In this document: positions 9,199 to 22,992 of the stretch, piece by piece | Layout: each line of letters opens with the position of its first letter | Numbering within the stretch: the first letter of the stretch is position 1 | Assembly: GCF_018139485.1 (NCBI RefSeq) | Contig: NZ_JAGSNF010000003.1 | Span: 62,001 to 126,000, forward strand | Reading direction: 5' to 3' | DNA length: 64,000 nucleotides | Source: Phycicoccus avicenniae | GTDB taxonomy: Bacteria; Actinomycetota; Actinomycetes; Actinomycetales; Dermatophilaceae | The notes under the pieces: model-generated | The model's database searches: none | What the model was told of the DNA's origin: nothing | The model's input: only the letters and a program-made list of their open reading frames with translations | Made by a program: the position numbers and the translations under genes

Positions 9199-9375
9199 TC
9201 AGCGGGCGGCGGCGAACACGACCTCGGGCCAGGGGGACTCGGCGAGCCACCGCCGGTAGGTCTGCTCGTCGGCGTCGCGCGGCGGGAAGAGGCCCGCGAA
9301 CGCCGGGACCGGGGTTGCCGGGGGCTCGGCGCACATGCCCTCGACGGTCGGGATGGTCGTGTCGCGGTCGGACAT
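9199..9375 (-). CDS. Small hypothetical protein, 58 residues
   Basis: Not recognised. The start was chosen at the ATG (9373-9375, reverse strand) because GAAGGAGG lies at ideal distance upstream; the open frame runs 20 codons further but without a ribosome site. The product begins MSDRDTTIPTVEG and ends with the Trp-containing segment YRRWLAESPWPEVVFAAAR; no signal peptide, membrane helix or Cys pair is seen (one Cys). It lies downstream of, and on the same strand as, the phosphodiesterase gene. The good ribosome site and compact composition favour a real gene. Confidence 0.6.
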   Translation of the reverse strand: MSDRDTTIPTVEGMCAEPPATPVPAFAGLFPPRDADEQTYRRWLAESPWPEVVFAAAR

Positions 9376-9471
9376 GGCGGGCCTCCTTCGGGGCGCTCGG
9401 GCGGTGTCGTCATCACAGTATGTTCTGGAAAGCATGCTGTCGCGTTATGCGTCCCACGGCCCGGACCGGTG

Positions 9472-10245
9472 TCACGGACGTGATGACGTCCGTCCGTCGC
9501 GGGGCCCGAACGACGCCAGCGCCTCGACGTCGGAGTGCACCGCCCGCACGTACTCGTCCGCCCAGGCGGCCGCGTCGGGGTAGGCCGACTCGGCGACGAT
9601 GCGCGCGCACGCGGCGTCGACGTCCACCGGCGTGTGCCGCAGCGAAACCTGCCCCCCGCGCAGCAGCGCCCACGCCCCGCCCGGCCGGCCGTACGGCATC
9701 CCGACGCTGCCCGGGTTGACGACGAGCCGCCGGTCGACGAGCCGGACGAACGGCATGTGCGTGTGCCCGCAGCAGACCGTCCGCACGGAGTCCGGCAGGT
9801 CCGCGAACGCCTCGGCCCACCGCGACGGACGGGTGTCGACGAGGACGACCTCGTCGTCGTCCCGCGGGCTGCCGTGGCACAGGACGACGTCCCCGAACCC
9901 CTGCACCGCCAGCGTCACGGGGTGCGGCAGCCCGGCGAGCAGCGCCAGCCGGTCCGCGCCGAGGATCTCCGCCGCGAACACCGACTCGGGGTGCTCGCAG
10001 GCGGCCCCGCGGGAGGCCTCGACGACCTCGCGGTCGGCGTTGCCGCGCACGAGGAGGACGCGGTCCCCGAGCGATGTCAGCGCGTCGAGGGTCTCGACGG
10101 GCATCGGGCCGGAGACGAGGTCGCCGGTGACGACGACGAGGTCGGCGGACCGCACCTCGGGCTCGGCGAGGACCGCCTCGAGCACCGGCAGCACGCCGTG
10201 GGTGTCGGACAGCAGGGCGACGGTCTCCGGCGGGTTCGCTCTCAT
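9472..10245 (-). CDS. Calcineurin-like metallophosphoesterase (YfcE/MJ0936 type)
   Basis: A 257-residue soluble phosphodiesterase. Metal-binding motifs run in family order: LLSDTHG (DxH), VVTGDLV (GD), VRGNADRE (GNxD replacing GNHE), LCHGSP (H) and CGHTHMPF (GHTH). [18 protein letters not shown] is the usual C-terminal signature of the YfcE group. Start: the ATG at 10245 precedes the first strand directly; an upstream GTG would add 11 residues. The substrate is unknown; members act on artificial phosphodiesters or cyclic nucleotides. It is transcribed away from the pyr operon. Confidence 0.85.
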   Translation of the reverse strand: MRANPPETVALLSDTHGVLPVLEAVLAEPEVRSADLVVVTGDLVSGPMPVETLDALTSLGDRVLLVRGNADREVVEASRGAACEHPESVFAAEILGADRLALLAGLPHPVTLAVQGFGDVVLCHGSPRDDDEVVLVDTRPSRWAEAFADLPDSVRTVCCGHTHMPFVRLVDRRLVVNPGSVGMPYGRPGGAWALLRGGQVSLRHTPVDVDAACARIVAESAYPDAAAWADEYVRAVHSDVEALASFGPRDGRTSSRP

Positions 10246-10315
10246 CCCGGCACGGTAGGCCCGACACGCGCCGTCCACGCGCTGGTCCGCTGTCGGCGGA
10301 GCTCCCGCGACCCCT

Positions 10316-10321
10316 TAGAGT
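10316..10321 (+). promoter_or_regulatory. Candidate -10 box of the pyr operon
   Basis: TAGAGT lies just ahead of the PyrR leader and would start transcription near 10328, so that the whole RNA element is in the leader. No strong -35 is visible in the upstream GC-rich sequence. Confidence 0.4.
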
Positions 10322-10332
10322 GAGCGGCGCAA

Positions 10333-11953
<1,621 letters not shown>

Positions 11954-11957
<4 letters not shown>

Positions 11958-13261
11958 GCGACTGGCTCGTCACCGGCGTCACCCACCTCGGCCCCGACGG
12001 CACCGAGCGGCGCGGCGACCTCGCGATCCGCGAGGGCATCGTCACCGAGGTCGGCACCGTCACCGACACCGAGGGACTGACGCGGCTCGACGCCGACGGG
12101 CTCACGGTGCTGCCGGGGTTCGTCGACCTCCACACCCACCTGCGCCAGCCCGGTCGGGAGGACGCCGAGACCGTGTGCACCGGCTCCCGGGCGGCGGCCG
12201 CGGGCGGGTACACCGCCGTCCTCGCGATGGCGAACACGACCCCCGTCACCGACACCGCCGAGGCCGCCGAGCACGTCCTCGACCTCGGCCGCCGCTGCGG
12301 GCTCACCGACGTCGTCCCCGTCGGGGCGGTGACGAAGGGTCTCGACGGAGCGGAGCTCGCCGAGCTGGGGCTCATGCACCGCTCTCGCGCCCGGACCCGG
12401 GTCTTCTCCGACGACGGGCGCTGCGTCGCCGACGCCCGCGTCATGCGACGGGCGTTGGAGTACGTGCGGGCCTTCGACGGCGTCGTCTCCCAGCACAGCC
12501 AGGACCCCGACCTCGCCGGACCCTCGGCGTGCTGCCACGAGGGCGAGCTGTCCGGCCGCCTCGGCCTGCCCGGCTGGCCCCCGGTCGCCGAGTCGAGCGT
12601 CATCGCCCGGGACGCGATGCTCGCCGAGCACACCGGGGCCCGCGTCCACGTCGCCCACGTGAGCACCGCCGAGGGGCTCGACGTCGTCCGGTGGGCCAAG
12701 GCCCGTGGCATCCGGATGACGTGCGAGGTCACCCCGCACCACCTCGTCCTCGGCACCGACCTGCTCGCCGGGTACGACCCCGTCTACAAGGTCAACCCGC
12801 CGCTGCGCCCCACCGAGCACCAGGAGGCCCTGCGCGCCGGGCTGCTCGACGGCACGGTCGACGCCGTCGCCACCGACCACGCCCCGCACGCCCGGCACGA
12901 CAAGGAGCACGCGTTCGTCGACGCCGCCTTCGGGATGCTCGGCCTGGAGAGCGCCTTCTCCGTCGTCCACGACCTCCTCGTCCGCGACGGCGGGATGTCC
13001 CTCGCCGACCTCGCCCGGGTCATGTCGACCGCCCCGGCGCGGATCGCCGGCCTCGACGGGCACGGCCGCCCGCTCGCCCCGGGCGAGCCGGCGAACCTCG
13101 TCCTCGTCGACCCCACCGCCACGGTCACCGTCGACCGCGACGCGTCGCACTCGCTGTCCCGCAACACCCCTTGGCACGGACGCACGCTGACCGGCGCCGT
13201 CCACACGACGATCCTGCGCGGCGACGTCACCGCGCGGGAAGGAGAGCCCGTCCCATGCTGA
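11954..13261 (+). CDS. pyrC: Dihydroorotase (type I)
   Basis: A 435-residue zinc amidohydrolase that closes the dihydroorotate ring. [16 protein letters not shown] carries the HxH metal pair, residues around [10 protein letters not shown] and [11 protein letters not shown] supply further ligands, and [14 protein letters not shown] holds the catalytic Asp. These motifs are intact, so this is an active enzyme and not the inactive PyrC-prime seen beside some PyrB proteins. Overlaps pyrB by four bases and carA by seven. Confidence 0.96.
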
Positions 13262-14411
13262 CCGCCCGCGAGCCCGCCGTCCTCGTCCTCGAGGACGGGC
13301 GCACCTTCACCGGCCGGGCCTACGGCCACCGCGGCACGACGGTCGGCGAGGCCGTCTTCTCGACCGGCATGACCGGCTACCAGGAGACCCTCACCGACCC
13401 GAGCTACCACCGCCAGGTCGTCGTCATGACCTCGCCGCACGTCGGCAACACGGGGTGGAACGACGAGGACGACGAGTCCGGCCGCATCTGGGTCGCCGGC
13501 TACGTCGTGCGCGACCCCGCGATCCGCCCCTCGAGCTGGCGCAGCCGGCGGACCCTCGAGGACGAGCTCGACACCCAGGGCGTGGTCGGCATCTGCGACC
13601 TCGACACCCGCGCCCTGACCCGCCACCTGCGTGAGCGCGGGGCGATGCGGGTCGGGATCTTCAGCGGCCCGGACGCCGAGCGCACCCCGGCCGACCTCCT
13701 CGCGCAGGTGACGTCCGCGCCGGAGATGACCGGTGCCTCGCTCGCGGCCGAGGTCGCGACGAAGGAGGCCTACGTCGTCCCGGCCGTGGGGGAGAAGCGG
13801 TTCACCGTCGCGGCCGTCGACCTCGGCATCAAGTCGATGACCCCGCGGATGATGGCCGAGCGCGGCATCGAGGTGCACGTCCTGCCGGCGACCGCCACGG
13901 CCGAGGACGTCCGCGCCCTCGCGCCCGACGGGGTCTTCATGTCGAACGGGCCGGGCGACCCCGCGACCGCCGAGCAGCAGTCCGCGCTCGTCCGGGCCGT
14001 CCTCGGGGACCGCACACCGTACTTCGGCATCTGCTTCGGCAACCAGATCCTCGGCCGGGCGCTCGGGTTCGGCACGTACAAGCTGCGCTACGGCCACCGG
14101 GGCATCAACCAGCCCGTCATGGACCGCACGACGGGCACGGTCGAGGTGACCGCGCACAACCACGGGTTCGCCGTCGACGCCCCGCTCGACCGGGACTCCG
14201 ACACCCCCTTCGGGCGGGTGCGGGTCAGCCACGTCTGCCTCAACGACGACGTCGTCGAGGGCCTGGAGTGCCTCGACGTGCCGGCCTTCTCCGTCCAGTA
14301 CCACCCCGAGGCCGCGGCCGGTCCGCACGACGCCGCCTACCTCTTCGACCGGTTCGCCGAGCTCATGGAGCGACGAGCCACCGCCCACGCCACCCAGGAG
14401 GTCTCGGTCTG

Positions 14412-14412
<1 letters not shown>
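13255..14412 (+). CDS. carA: Carbamoyl-phosphate synthase, small (glutaminase) subunit
   Basis: A 385-residue class I amidotransferase delivering ammonia from glutamine to CarB. The N-terminal domain has [16 protein letters not shown]; the C-terminal glutaminase domain has [10 protein letters not shown] with nucleophile Cys260, and [13 protein letters not shown] with the catalytic His/Glu. The ATG lies seven bases inside pyrC. With carB in the pyr operon the single enzyme must also serve arginine synthesis unless another copy exists. Confidence 0.97.
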
Positions 14413-17719
<3,307 letters not shown>

Positions 17720-17723
<4 letters not shown>

Positions 17724-18595
17724 GCGCCGGCGTCGTCCAGACCCCCGGGGAGGTCGTCGCCAACCGCCGGGTCGGGGCGTACCACCACCTCACGGTGACC
17801 GCCCCCGGCCTCGCCGAGCTCGCCCACCCCGGGCAGTTCGCGGCGTTCGCCGTCGGTGGCGAGACCTCCGCGACGTTGCTCCGGCGCTGCTTCTCGATCC
17901 ACAGGGTCCGCCCGACGGGCACGTACGGCGGGACCCTCGACGTCGTCGTCGCCGCCCACGGGCCCGGTACGCAGTGGCTCACCGGCCTGCGCACCCACGA
18001 CGCGGTCGACGTCGTCGGCCCGCTCGGGCGACCCTTCCCGCTCCCGGCGGACCCGGTGCCCTGCGTCCTCGTCGGCGGCGGCTACGGCTCGGCGCCGCTG
18101 TTCTGGCTCGCCGAGGCCCTGCGCGAGCGCGGCTGCCCCGTCGAGATCGTCCTGGGGGCGGCCTCCGAGGACCGGCTCTTCGGCGTCGTCGAGGCCCGCC
18201 GCAGCGCGGACCGCGTCCACGTGACGACCGACGACGGCAGCGCGGGGACGCGGGGGAGGGTCACCGCCGTCCTCGGCGAGGTCCTCGAGCGCACCGGCGC
18301 GGCCGTCGCGTACGCGTGCGGGCCGATGGCGATGCTGCGCGCGGTGACCGAGGTGGCGAGCGCCCACGGGGCCGTCGCCCAGGTCGCCGTCGAGGAGTCG
18401 ATGGCGTGCGGTGTCGGGGTGTGCATGACGTGCGTCATGCCCGTCACCGGCAACGACGGGGTGACCCGGATGGTCCGCTCGTGCGTCGAGGGCCCCGTTT
18501 TCCGGGGGGACCGGGTGCGGTGGGACGCCTTCGCCGACGGGATCTGCCGGGTGCCGGACGACGCCGTCGGCGCGCCGCGGGCGGGGGGCCACTGA
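17720..18595 (+). CDS. pyrK: Dihydroorotate dehydrogenase, electron-transfer subunit
   Basis: A 291-residue ferredoxin-reductase-like flavoprotein that passes electrons from PyrD to NAD. An FAD-binding barrel carries RRCFSIH, and the NAD domain carries [18 protein letters not shown]. The [2Fe-2S] ligands lie in [10 protein letters not shown] and [10 protein letters not shown] (Cx4CCx2C pattern plus a distal Cys). Its presence beside a Cys-type PyrD shows a class 1B enzyme, not the quinone-linked class 2 enzyme of mycobacteria. GTG start, four-base overlap with carB. Confidence 0.93.
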
Positions 18596-19554
18596 TGGTC
18601 GACATGTCGACGACGCTCGCCGGGACGGTCCTGCCGAACCCCGTGATGACGGCCTCCGGCTGCGCCGCGAACGGCAAGGAGCTCAACCGGTTCTTCCCGG
18701 TCACCGACCTCGGTGCCTTCGTGACGAAGACGGTGATGCTCGACCCGAGGTCGGGGCGTCCGACGCCGCGGATGGCCGAGACCTCGTCGGGGATGCTCAA
18801 CTCCATCGGCCTCCAGGGCCCGGGCATCGACGCCTTCGTCGAGCACGACCTCGCCTGGCTCGCCGAGCGCGGCGCCCGCGTTCTCGTCTCCGTCGCGGGG
18901 AACACCGCGGAGGAGTTCGGCGAGGTCGTCCAGCGGCTCGTCGCGAGCCCGGCCTTCTCCTGCGTCGTCGGCGTCGAGGCGAACATCTCCTGCCCGAACG
19001 TCGCCAACCGCGGCCTCGTCTTCGCCTGCGACCCGGTGAGCTCCGAGCAGGTCGTGCGCATCGTGCGCACCCGGGTGCCCGAGGGCGTCCCCGTCGTCGC
19101 CAAGCTCACCCCGGACGTCACTGACATCGTCGCCGTCGCCGAGGCCGCCGTCCGGGCCGGCGCCGACGGCCTGACGATGATCAACACCCTGCTCGGCATC
19201 GTCATCGACACCGACCTGCTCCGCCCGCAGCTCGCCGGGGTCACCGGGGGGCTCTCCGGTCCCGCGGTCCGCCCGGTCGCGGTGCGCGCCGTGTGGCAGG
19301 TCGTCGCGGCGATGCGTGAGGGCCGGCTGCCGACGGCGCCGGTCATCGGGGTCGGGGGGGTGCGCACGGGCCGGGACGCCCTCGAGCTCGTCGCCGCCGG
19401 GGCCGCCGCGGTCCAGGTCGGGACCGCGACCTTCAACGACCCGTCTGCCCCGCGGCGGGTGCTCGCCGAGCTCGAGGCCGAGGTGGCCCGGCACGGCGTC
19501 GACCGCTTCGCCGACCTCGTCGGCATCGCCCACGACAGGATGGTGCGCCCGTGA
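18595..19554 (+). CDS. pyrD: Dihydroorotate dehydrogenase, class 1B catalytic subunit
   Basis: A 319-residue FMN-dependent TIM barrel oxidising dihydroorotate to orotate. The active-site base is Cys133 in EANISCPNV, which marks class 1; adjacent pyrK makes it class 1B. Further motifs are VAKLTPDVTDI, INTLLGIVID, GGLSGPAVRPVAVRAVW and VGGVRTGRDALELVAAGA. The ATG overlaps the pyrK stop by one base and the stop overlaps pyrF by four. Confidence 0.95.
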   Translation: MVDMSTTLAGTVLPNPVMTASGCAANGKELNRFFPVTDLGAFVTKTVMLDPRSGRPTPRMAETSSGMLNSIGLQGPGIDAFVEHDLAWLAERGARVLVSVAGNTAEEFGEVVQRLVASPAFSCVVGVEANISCPNVANRGLVFACDPVSSEQVVRIVRTRVPEGVPVVAKLTPDVTDIVAVAEAAVRAGADGLTMINTLLGIVIDTDLLRPQLAGVTGGLSGPAVRPVAVRAVWQVVAAMREGRLPTAPVIGVGGVRTGRDALELVAAGAAAVQVGTATFNDPSAPRRVLAELEAEVARHGVDRFADLVGIAHDRMVRP

Positions 19555-20426
19555 CCGAGGCCCCCGACCTCCCCTTCGGCGAGCGGCTGCGCGCCGCGAT
19601 GGACGAGCACGGCCCGTTCTGCCCGGGCATCGACCCGCACCGCGCCCTCGTCGAGTCGTGGGGCCTGACGTACGACCTCGCCGGGGTCGAGCGGTTCGCC
19701 CTGACCTGCGCCGAGGCCTTCGGCGGCCACGTCGCGGCGGTCAAGCCCCAGTCCGCCTTCTTCGAGGTCTTCGGGTCCCGCGGGGTCGCCCTCCTCGAGC
19801 GGGTCGTCGACGAGGTGCGCTCGGCCGGGACGCTCGTCGTCCTCGATGCGAAGCGCGGCGACATCGGGACGACGATGGACGCCTACGCCGAGGCCTTCCT
19901 CGGCGAGGACGCCCCGTCGCCGCCGGACGCCATGACGGTGAGCCCGTACCTCGGGTACGGCTCGCTGCGTCCCGCCGTCGACCTGGCGCACCGGACCGGC
20001 CGGGGAGTCTTCGTCCTCGCGCTCACCTCCAACCCCGAGGGGCCGGCCGTCCAGCACGCCGTCCTCGAGGGACGCTCGGTCGCCGGGCACGTCGTCGCCG
20101 GGGTGGCTGCCGACAACGCCGCCGCCGCCGCTCGGGGGACGCTCGGCAGCGTCGGCATGGTCGTCGGTGCCACCGTCGGCACGGCCGTCGACGACCTCGG
20201 GCTCGACCTCGTCGGGTCGGCCGCGCCACTGCTCGCCCCGGGCCTCGGCGCCCAGGGCGGGACCCCGGAGGGACTGCGGGCGACCTTCGGTGCGGCGCTG
20301 CCGCAGGTGCTCGGGACGAGCTCGCGGGAGGTGCTCGGTGCCGGGCCGGACGTGGCCGCGCTGCGCTCCGCGGCCCGCGACGCGGCGGCGGGGCTCGCCG
20401 ACGCCGTCGAGGCGGCGCGCCCCTGA
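19551..20426 (+). CDS. pyrF: Orotidine 5'-phosphate decarboxylase (type 2)
   Basis: A 291-residue enzyme producing [19 protein letters not shown] contains the Asp-Lys-Asp catalytic group characteristic of the longer type 2 family; [17 protein letters not shown] and [12 protein letters not shown] are also typical. GTG start overlapping pyrD. Orotate phosphoribosyltransferase (pyrE) is not in the window and is expected elsewhere. The stop is followed within two bases by the mihF promoter. Confidence 0.96.
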   Translation: MTEAPDLPFGERLRAAMDEHGPFCPGIDPHRALVESWGLTYDLAGVERFALTCAEAFGGHVAAVKPQSAFFEVFGSRGVALLERVVDEVRSAGTLVVLDAKRGDIGTTMDAYAEAFLGEDAPSPPDAMTVSPYLGYGSLRPAVDLAHRTGRGVFVLALTSNPEGPAVQHAVLEGRSVAGHVVAGVAADNAAAAARGTLGSVGMVVGATVGTAVDDLGLDLVGSAAPLLAPGLGAQGGTPEGLRATFGAALPQVLGTSSREVLGAGPDVAALRSAARDAAAGLADAVEAARP

Positions 20427-20427
20427 C

Positions 20428-20456
20428 CTGACCCGCCCGGCGGCGCGCTGTACAGT
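20428..20456 (+). promoter_or_regulatory. Promoter of mihF-gmk-rpoZ-coaBC
   Basis: CTGACC (20428-20433) and TACAGT (20451-20456) are 17 bases apart, a good fit to a housekeeping sigma promoter. It starts right after the pyrF stop and gives a leader of about 50 bases. Confidence 0.65.
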
Positions 20457-20515
20457 CACGAAGGTACAGCCGGACGTTGAGCAGCCAGCGTCCGCACGTC
20501 ACCAAGGACCTACCC

Positions 20516-20833
20516 GTGGCACTGCCTCCCCTCACCCAAGAACAGCGCTCCGCCGCCCTCGAGAAGGCCGCGGCCTCCCGTCGGGAGCGCGCCGAGGTCA
20601 AGAACCGCCTCAAGCACAACGGCGCCTCGCTCCAGACCGTCATCCAGGACGGCAAGTCGAACGAGGTCATCGGCAAGATGCGCGTGTCCGCCCTCCTCGA
20701 GTCGATGCCGGGTGTCGGCCGGGTCCGCGCCCGCCAGATCATGGAGGAGATCGGCATCTCCGAGAGCCGGCGCGTGCGCGGTCTCGGCCAGAACCAGGTG
20801 TCCGCCCTCCTCGACCGCTTCGGGCGGTCGTGA
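20516..20833 (+). CDS. mihF: Actinobacterial integration host factor (mIHF)
   Basis: A 105-residue nucleoid-associated DNA-binding protein. It begins [11 protein letters not shown] and contains [20 protein letters not shown] and a helix-two-turn-helix-like C-terminal part ([30 protein letters not shown]). Start: the GTG at 20516 has AAGGA seven bases upstream and matches the accepted short form; a GTG at 20477 would add 13 residues. It is co-transcribed with gmk, overlapping by four bases. Confidence 0.93.
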   Translation: MALPPLTQEQRSAALEKAAASRRERAEVKNRLKHNGASLQTVIQDGKSNEVIGKMRVSALLESMPGVGRVRARQIMEEIGISESRRVRGLGQNQVSALLDRFGRS

Positions 20834-21411
20834 CGAGCCCCTCCCGTCTCACCGTCCTCGCCGGGCCGACCGCGGTCGGCAAGGGGAGCGTCGCCGCGTA
20901 CGTCCGTGAGCACCACCCCGACGTGTGGCTCTCGGTGTCCGCGACGACGCGCCGTCCCCGCCCCGGCGAGGTCGACGGCGTCCACTACCACTTCGTCTCC
21001 GACGAGCGCTTCGCGCAGATGGTGCAGGACGGAGAGCTCCTCGAGTGGGCGGTCGTCCACGGCCGGGCGTGGTACGGCACCCCCCGCCGGCCCGTCGAGG
21101 AGGTGCTCGCCGCCGGGCGGCCGGCCCTGCTCGAGATCGACCTCCAGGGGGCCCGTCAGGTCCGGGCCTCGATGCCCGAGGCGCAGTTCGTCTTCCTCTC
21201 CCCGCCCAGCTGGGAGGAGCTCGTCCGGCGCCTCGTCGGCCGGGGCACCGAGGACGAGGAGGAACGCACCGCCCGTCTCACCACCGCCCGCACCGAGCTC
21301 GCGGCCGCCGAGGAGTTCGACGTCACCGTCGTCAACGACGACATTCGGCGTGCGGCCGAGGAGCTCGTATCATGGATGCGAACCCCGCAACCCTCGACGA
21401 AACGAGTCTGA
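20830..21411 (+). CDS. gmk: Guanylate kinase
   Basis: A 193-residue P-loop kinase turning GMP into GDP. Walker A is [31 protein letters not shown] is the GMP-binding region, and [14 protein letters not shown] carries the Walker B area. The GTG overlaps mihF by four bases. The C-terminal 12 or so residues after VSWM are unconserved. Confidence 0.95.
   Translation: MTSPSRLTVLAGPTAVGKGSVAAYVREHHPDVWLSVSATTRRPRPGEVDGVHYHFVSDERFAQMVQDGELLEWAVVHGRAWYGTPRRPVEEVLAAGRPALLEIDLQGARQVRASMPEAQFVFLSPPSWEELVRRLVGRGTEDEEERTARLTTARTELAAAEEFDVTVVNDDIRRAAEELVSWMRTPQPSTKRV
21344..21373 (+). promoter_or_regulatory. Possible internal promoter for rpoZ
   Basis: Inside the end of gmk, TTCGGC (21344-21349) and TATCAT (21368-21373) lie 18 bases apart. 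The -10 is good, the -35 weak. Confidence 0.3.
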
Positions 21412-21414
21412 CGC

Positions 21415-21705
21415 GTGTCCGGAACCACCGCGAACCCCATCGGCATCACGAACCCGCCGATCGACGAGCTCCTCGAGCAGGCCGACTCCAAGTACGCCCT
21501 CGTGCTCTACTCGGCCCAGCGGGCCCGCCAGATCAACGCGTACTACGCCCAGCTCCAGGAAGGGCTGCTCGAGTACGTCGGCCCGCTCGTCGACTCCGAG
21601 GTGCACGAGAAGCCCCTGTCGATCTCCCTTCGCGAGATCAACGAGGGCCTCCTCACCTCCGAGCCCACGAAGGACACCCCGGCCGACCCGCCGACCGAGG
21701 TCTGA
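21415..21705 (+). CDS. rpoZ: RNA polymerase omega subunit
   Basis: A 96-residue subunit that helps assemble the beta-prime subunit. It carries [30 protein letters not shown] and the conserved [18 protein letters not shown] start, three bases after the gmk stop. The order gmk-rpoZ-coaBC is widely conserved. Confidence 0.95.
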   Translation: MSGTTANPIGITNPPIDELLEQADSKYALVLYSAQRARQINAYYAQLQEGLLEYVGPLVDSEVHEKPLSISLREINEGLLTSEPTKDTPADPPTEV

Positions 21706-21710
21706 CCGAC

Positions 21711-22940
21711 GTGCGGGTCGTCCTCGGGGTCGCCGGGGGGATCGCCGCGTACAAGGCGTGCTCCCTGCTGCGGCTCCTCACCGAGGCCGGCCACGACGTC
21801 ACCGTCGTCCCCACCGCCGCCGCCCTCCGCTTCGTCGGTGAGGCGACGTGGTCGGCGCTGTCCGGCAAGCGCGTCCACACCGACGTGTGGTCCGACATCA
21901 CCGAGGTCCCGCACGTCCGCATCGGCCAGGAGGCAGACCTCGTCGTCGTCGCCCCCGCGACCGCCGACCTGCTCGCGCGGGCCGCCACCGGCCAGGCCGA
22001 CGACCTCCTGACGAACGTGCTGCTCACGGCCCGCTGCCCGGTCGTCATGGCCCCGGCCATGCACACCGAGATGTTCGAGCACCCGGCCACCCAGGCGAAC
22101 ATCGAGACGCTCACCGAGCGCGGCGTGCACGTCGTGCCTCCCGCGTCCGGCCGGCTCACGGGCAAGGACAGCGGCCCGGGCCGGCTGCCCGAGCCGGAGA
22201 CGCTCTACGAGGTGTGCCGCCGTGAGCTCGAGCGGACCCGGGGGGCGGGCACGCTCGCCGGGCGCCGGGTCGTCGTCTCGGCCGGGGGGACCCGAGAGCC
22301 GTTGGACCCGGTGCGCTTCCTCGGCAACCGCTCCTCCGGCAAGCAGGGGTACGCCCTCGCCGCCGTCGCGGCCGAGCGCGGGGCCGAGGTCACGCTCGTC
22401 TCGACGGCCGACCTCGCCACCCCGGACGGGGTCGCGGTCGTGCCCGTCGAGACCGCCCGCGAGATGGAGGACGCCGTGCGCTCCGCGGCCGCGTCCGCGG
22501 ACGTCGTCGTCATGGCCGCTGCCGTCGCCGACTTCCGGCCGGCCGACGTCGCGGAGCACAAGATCAAGAAGTCGCACGGCCCCGGCCCGGACGGCGCGCC
22601 CGACGAGTCGGTCCCGGCCCTCACGCTCGTCCGCAACCCCGACGTCCTCGCGGGGCTCGTGGCCTCGCGCCGCGGGGACGGCGGCCCGGTCCTCGTCGGG
22701 TTCGCCGCCGAGACCGGCGACGAGGACGGGTCGGTGCTGGACCACGGCCGCGCCAAGCTCGAGCGCAAGGGCTGCGACGTCCTCGTCGTCAACGAGGTCG
22801 GCGGCGGCAAGGCCTTCGGCACCGACGACAACACCGTCCACGTGCTGCGCCGGGGGAGCGGGGACGTCGTCGACGTCGGACCCGCGACGAAGTCCGCCGT
22901 CGCCGCGGCCGTCTGGGACGTCGTCACCGACCTCCTCTGA
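21711..22940 (+). CDS. coaBC: Bifunctional phosphopantothenoylcysteine decarboxylase / phosphopantothenate-cysteine ligase
   Basis: A 409-residue enzyme for two steps of coenzyme A synthesis. The FMN-binding CoaC half (about 1-180) has GVAGGIAAYKACSLLR, VVAPATADLLA and APAMHTEM. The CoaB half has VVSAGGTREPLDPVRFLGNRSSGKQG and AAVADFRPADVAEHKIKKS (active-site Asn/Lys region). In the CoaC flap, SGRLTGKDSGPGRL has Gly where E. coli has its reactive Cys. GTG start five bases after rpoZ. Confidence 0.94.
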   Translation: MRVVLGVAGGIAAYKACSLLRLLTEAGHDVTVVPTAAALRFVGEATWSALSGKRVHTDVWSDITEVPHVRIGQEADLVVVAPATADLLARAATGQADDLLTNVLLTARCPVVMAPAMHTEMFEHPATQANIETLTERGVHVVPPASGRLTGKDSGPGRLPEPETLYEVCRRELERTRGAGTLAGRRVVVSAGGTREPLDPVRFLGNRSSGKQGYALAAVAAERGAEVTLVSTADLATPDGVAVVPVETAREMEDAVRSAAASADVVVMAAAVADFRPADVAEHKIKKSHGPGPDGAPDESVPALTLVRNPDVLAGLVASRRGDGGPVLVGFAAETGDEDGSVLDHGRAKLERKGCDVLVVNEVGGGKAFGTDDNTVHVLRRGSGDVVDVGPATKSAVAAAVWDVVTDLL

Positions 22941-22987
22941 CGCGCGTGCGCCGCCCGCCCGAGGAGGCGGACGGTGCACGGCGCGTC
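22939..22987. terminator. Bidirectional hairpin between coaBC and the coiled-coil genes
   Basis: Nested pairing: 22939-22945 with 22981-22987, 22946-22949 with 22976-22979, and 22950-22959 with 22966-22975 (one mismatch), around a six-base loop. It begins within the coaBC stop and ends just before the stop of the minus-strand gene. Confidence 0.65.
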
Positions 22988-22992
22988 GGTGC

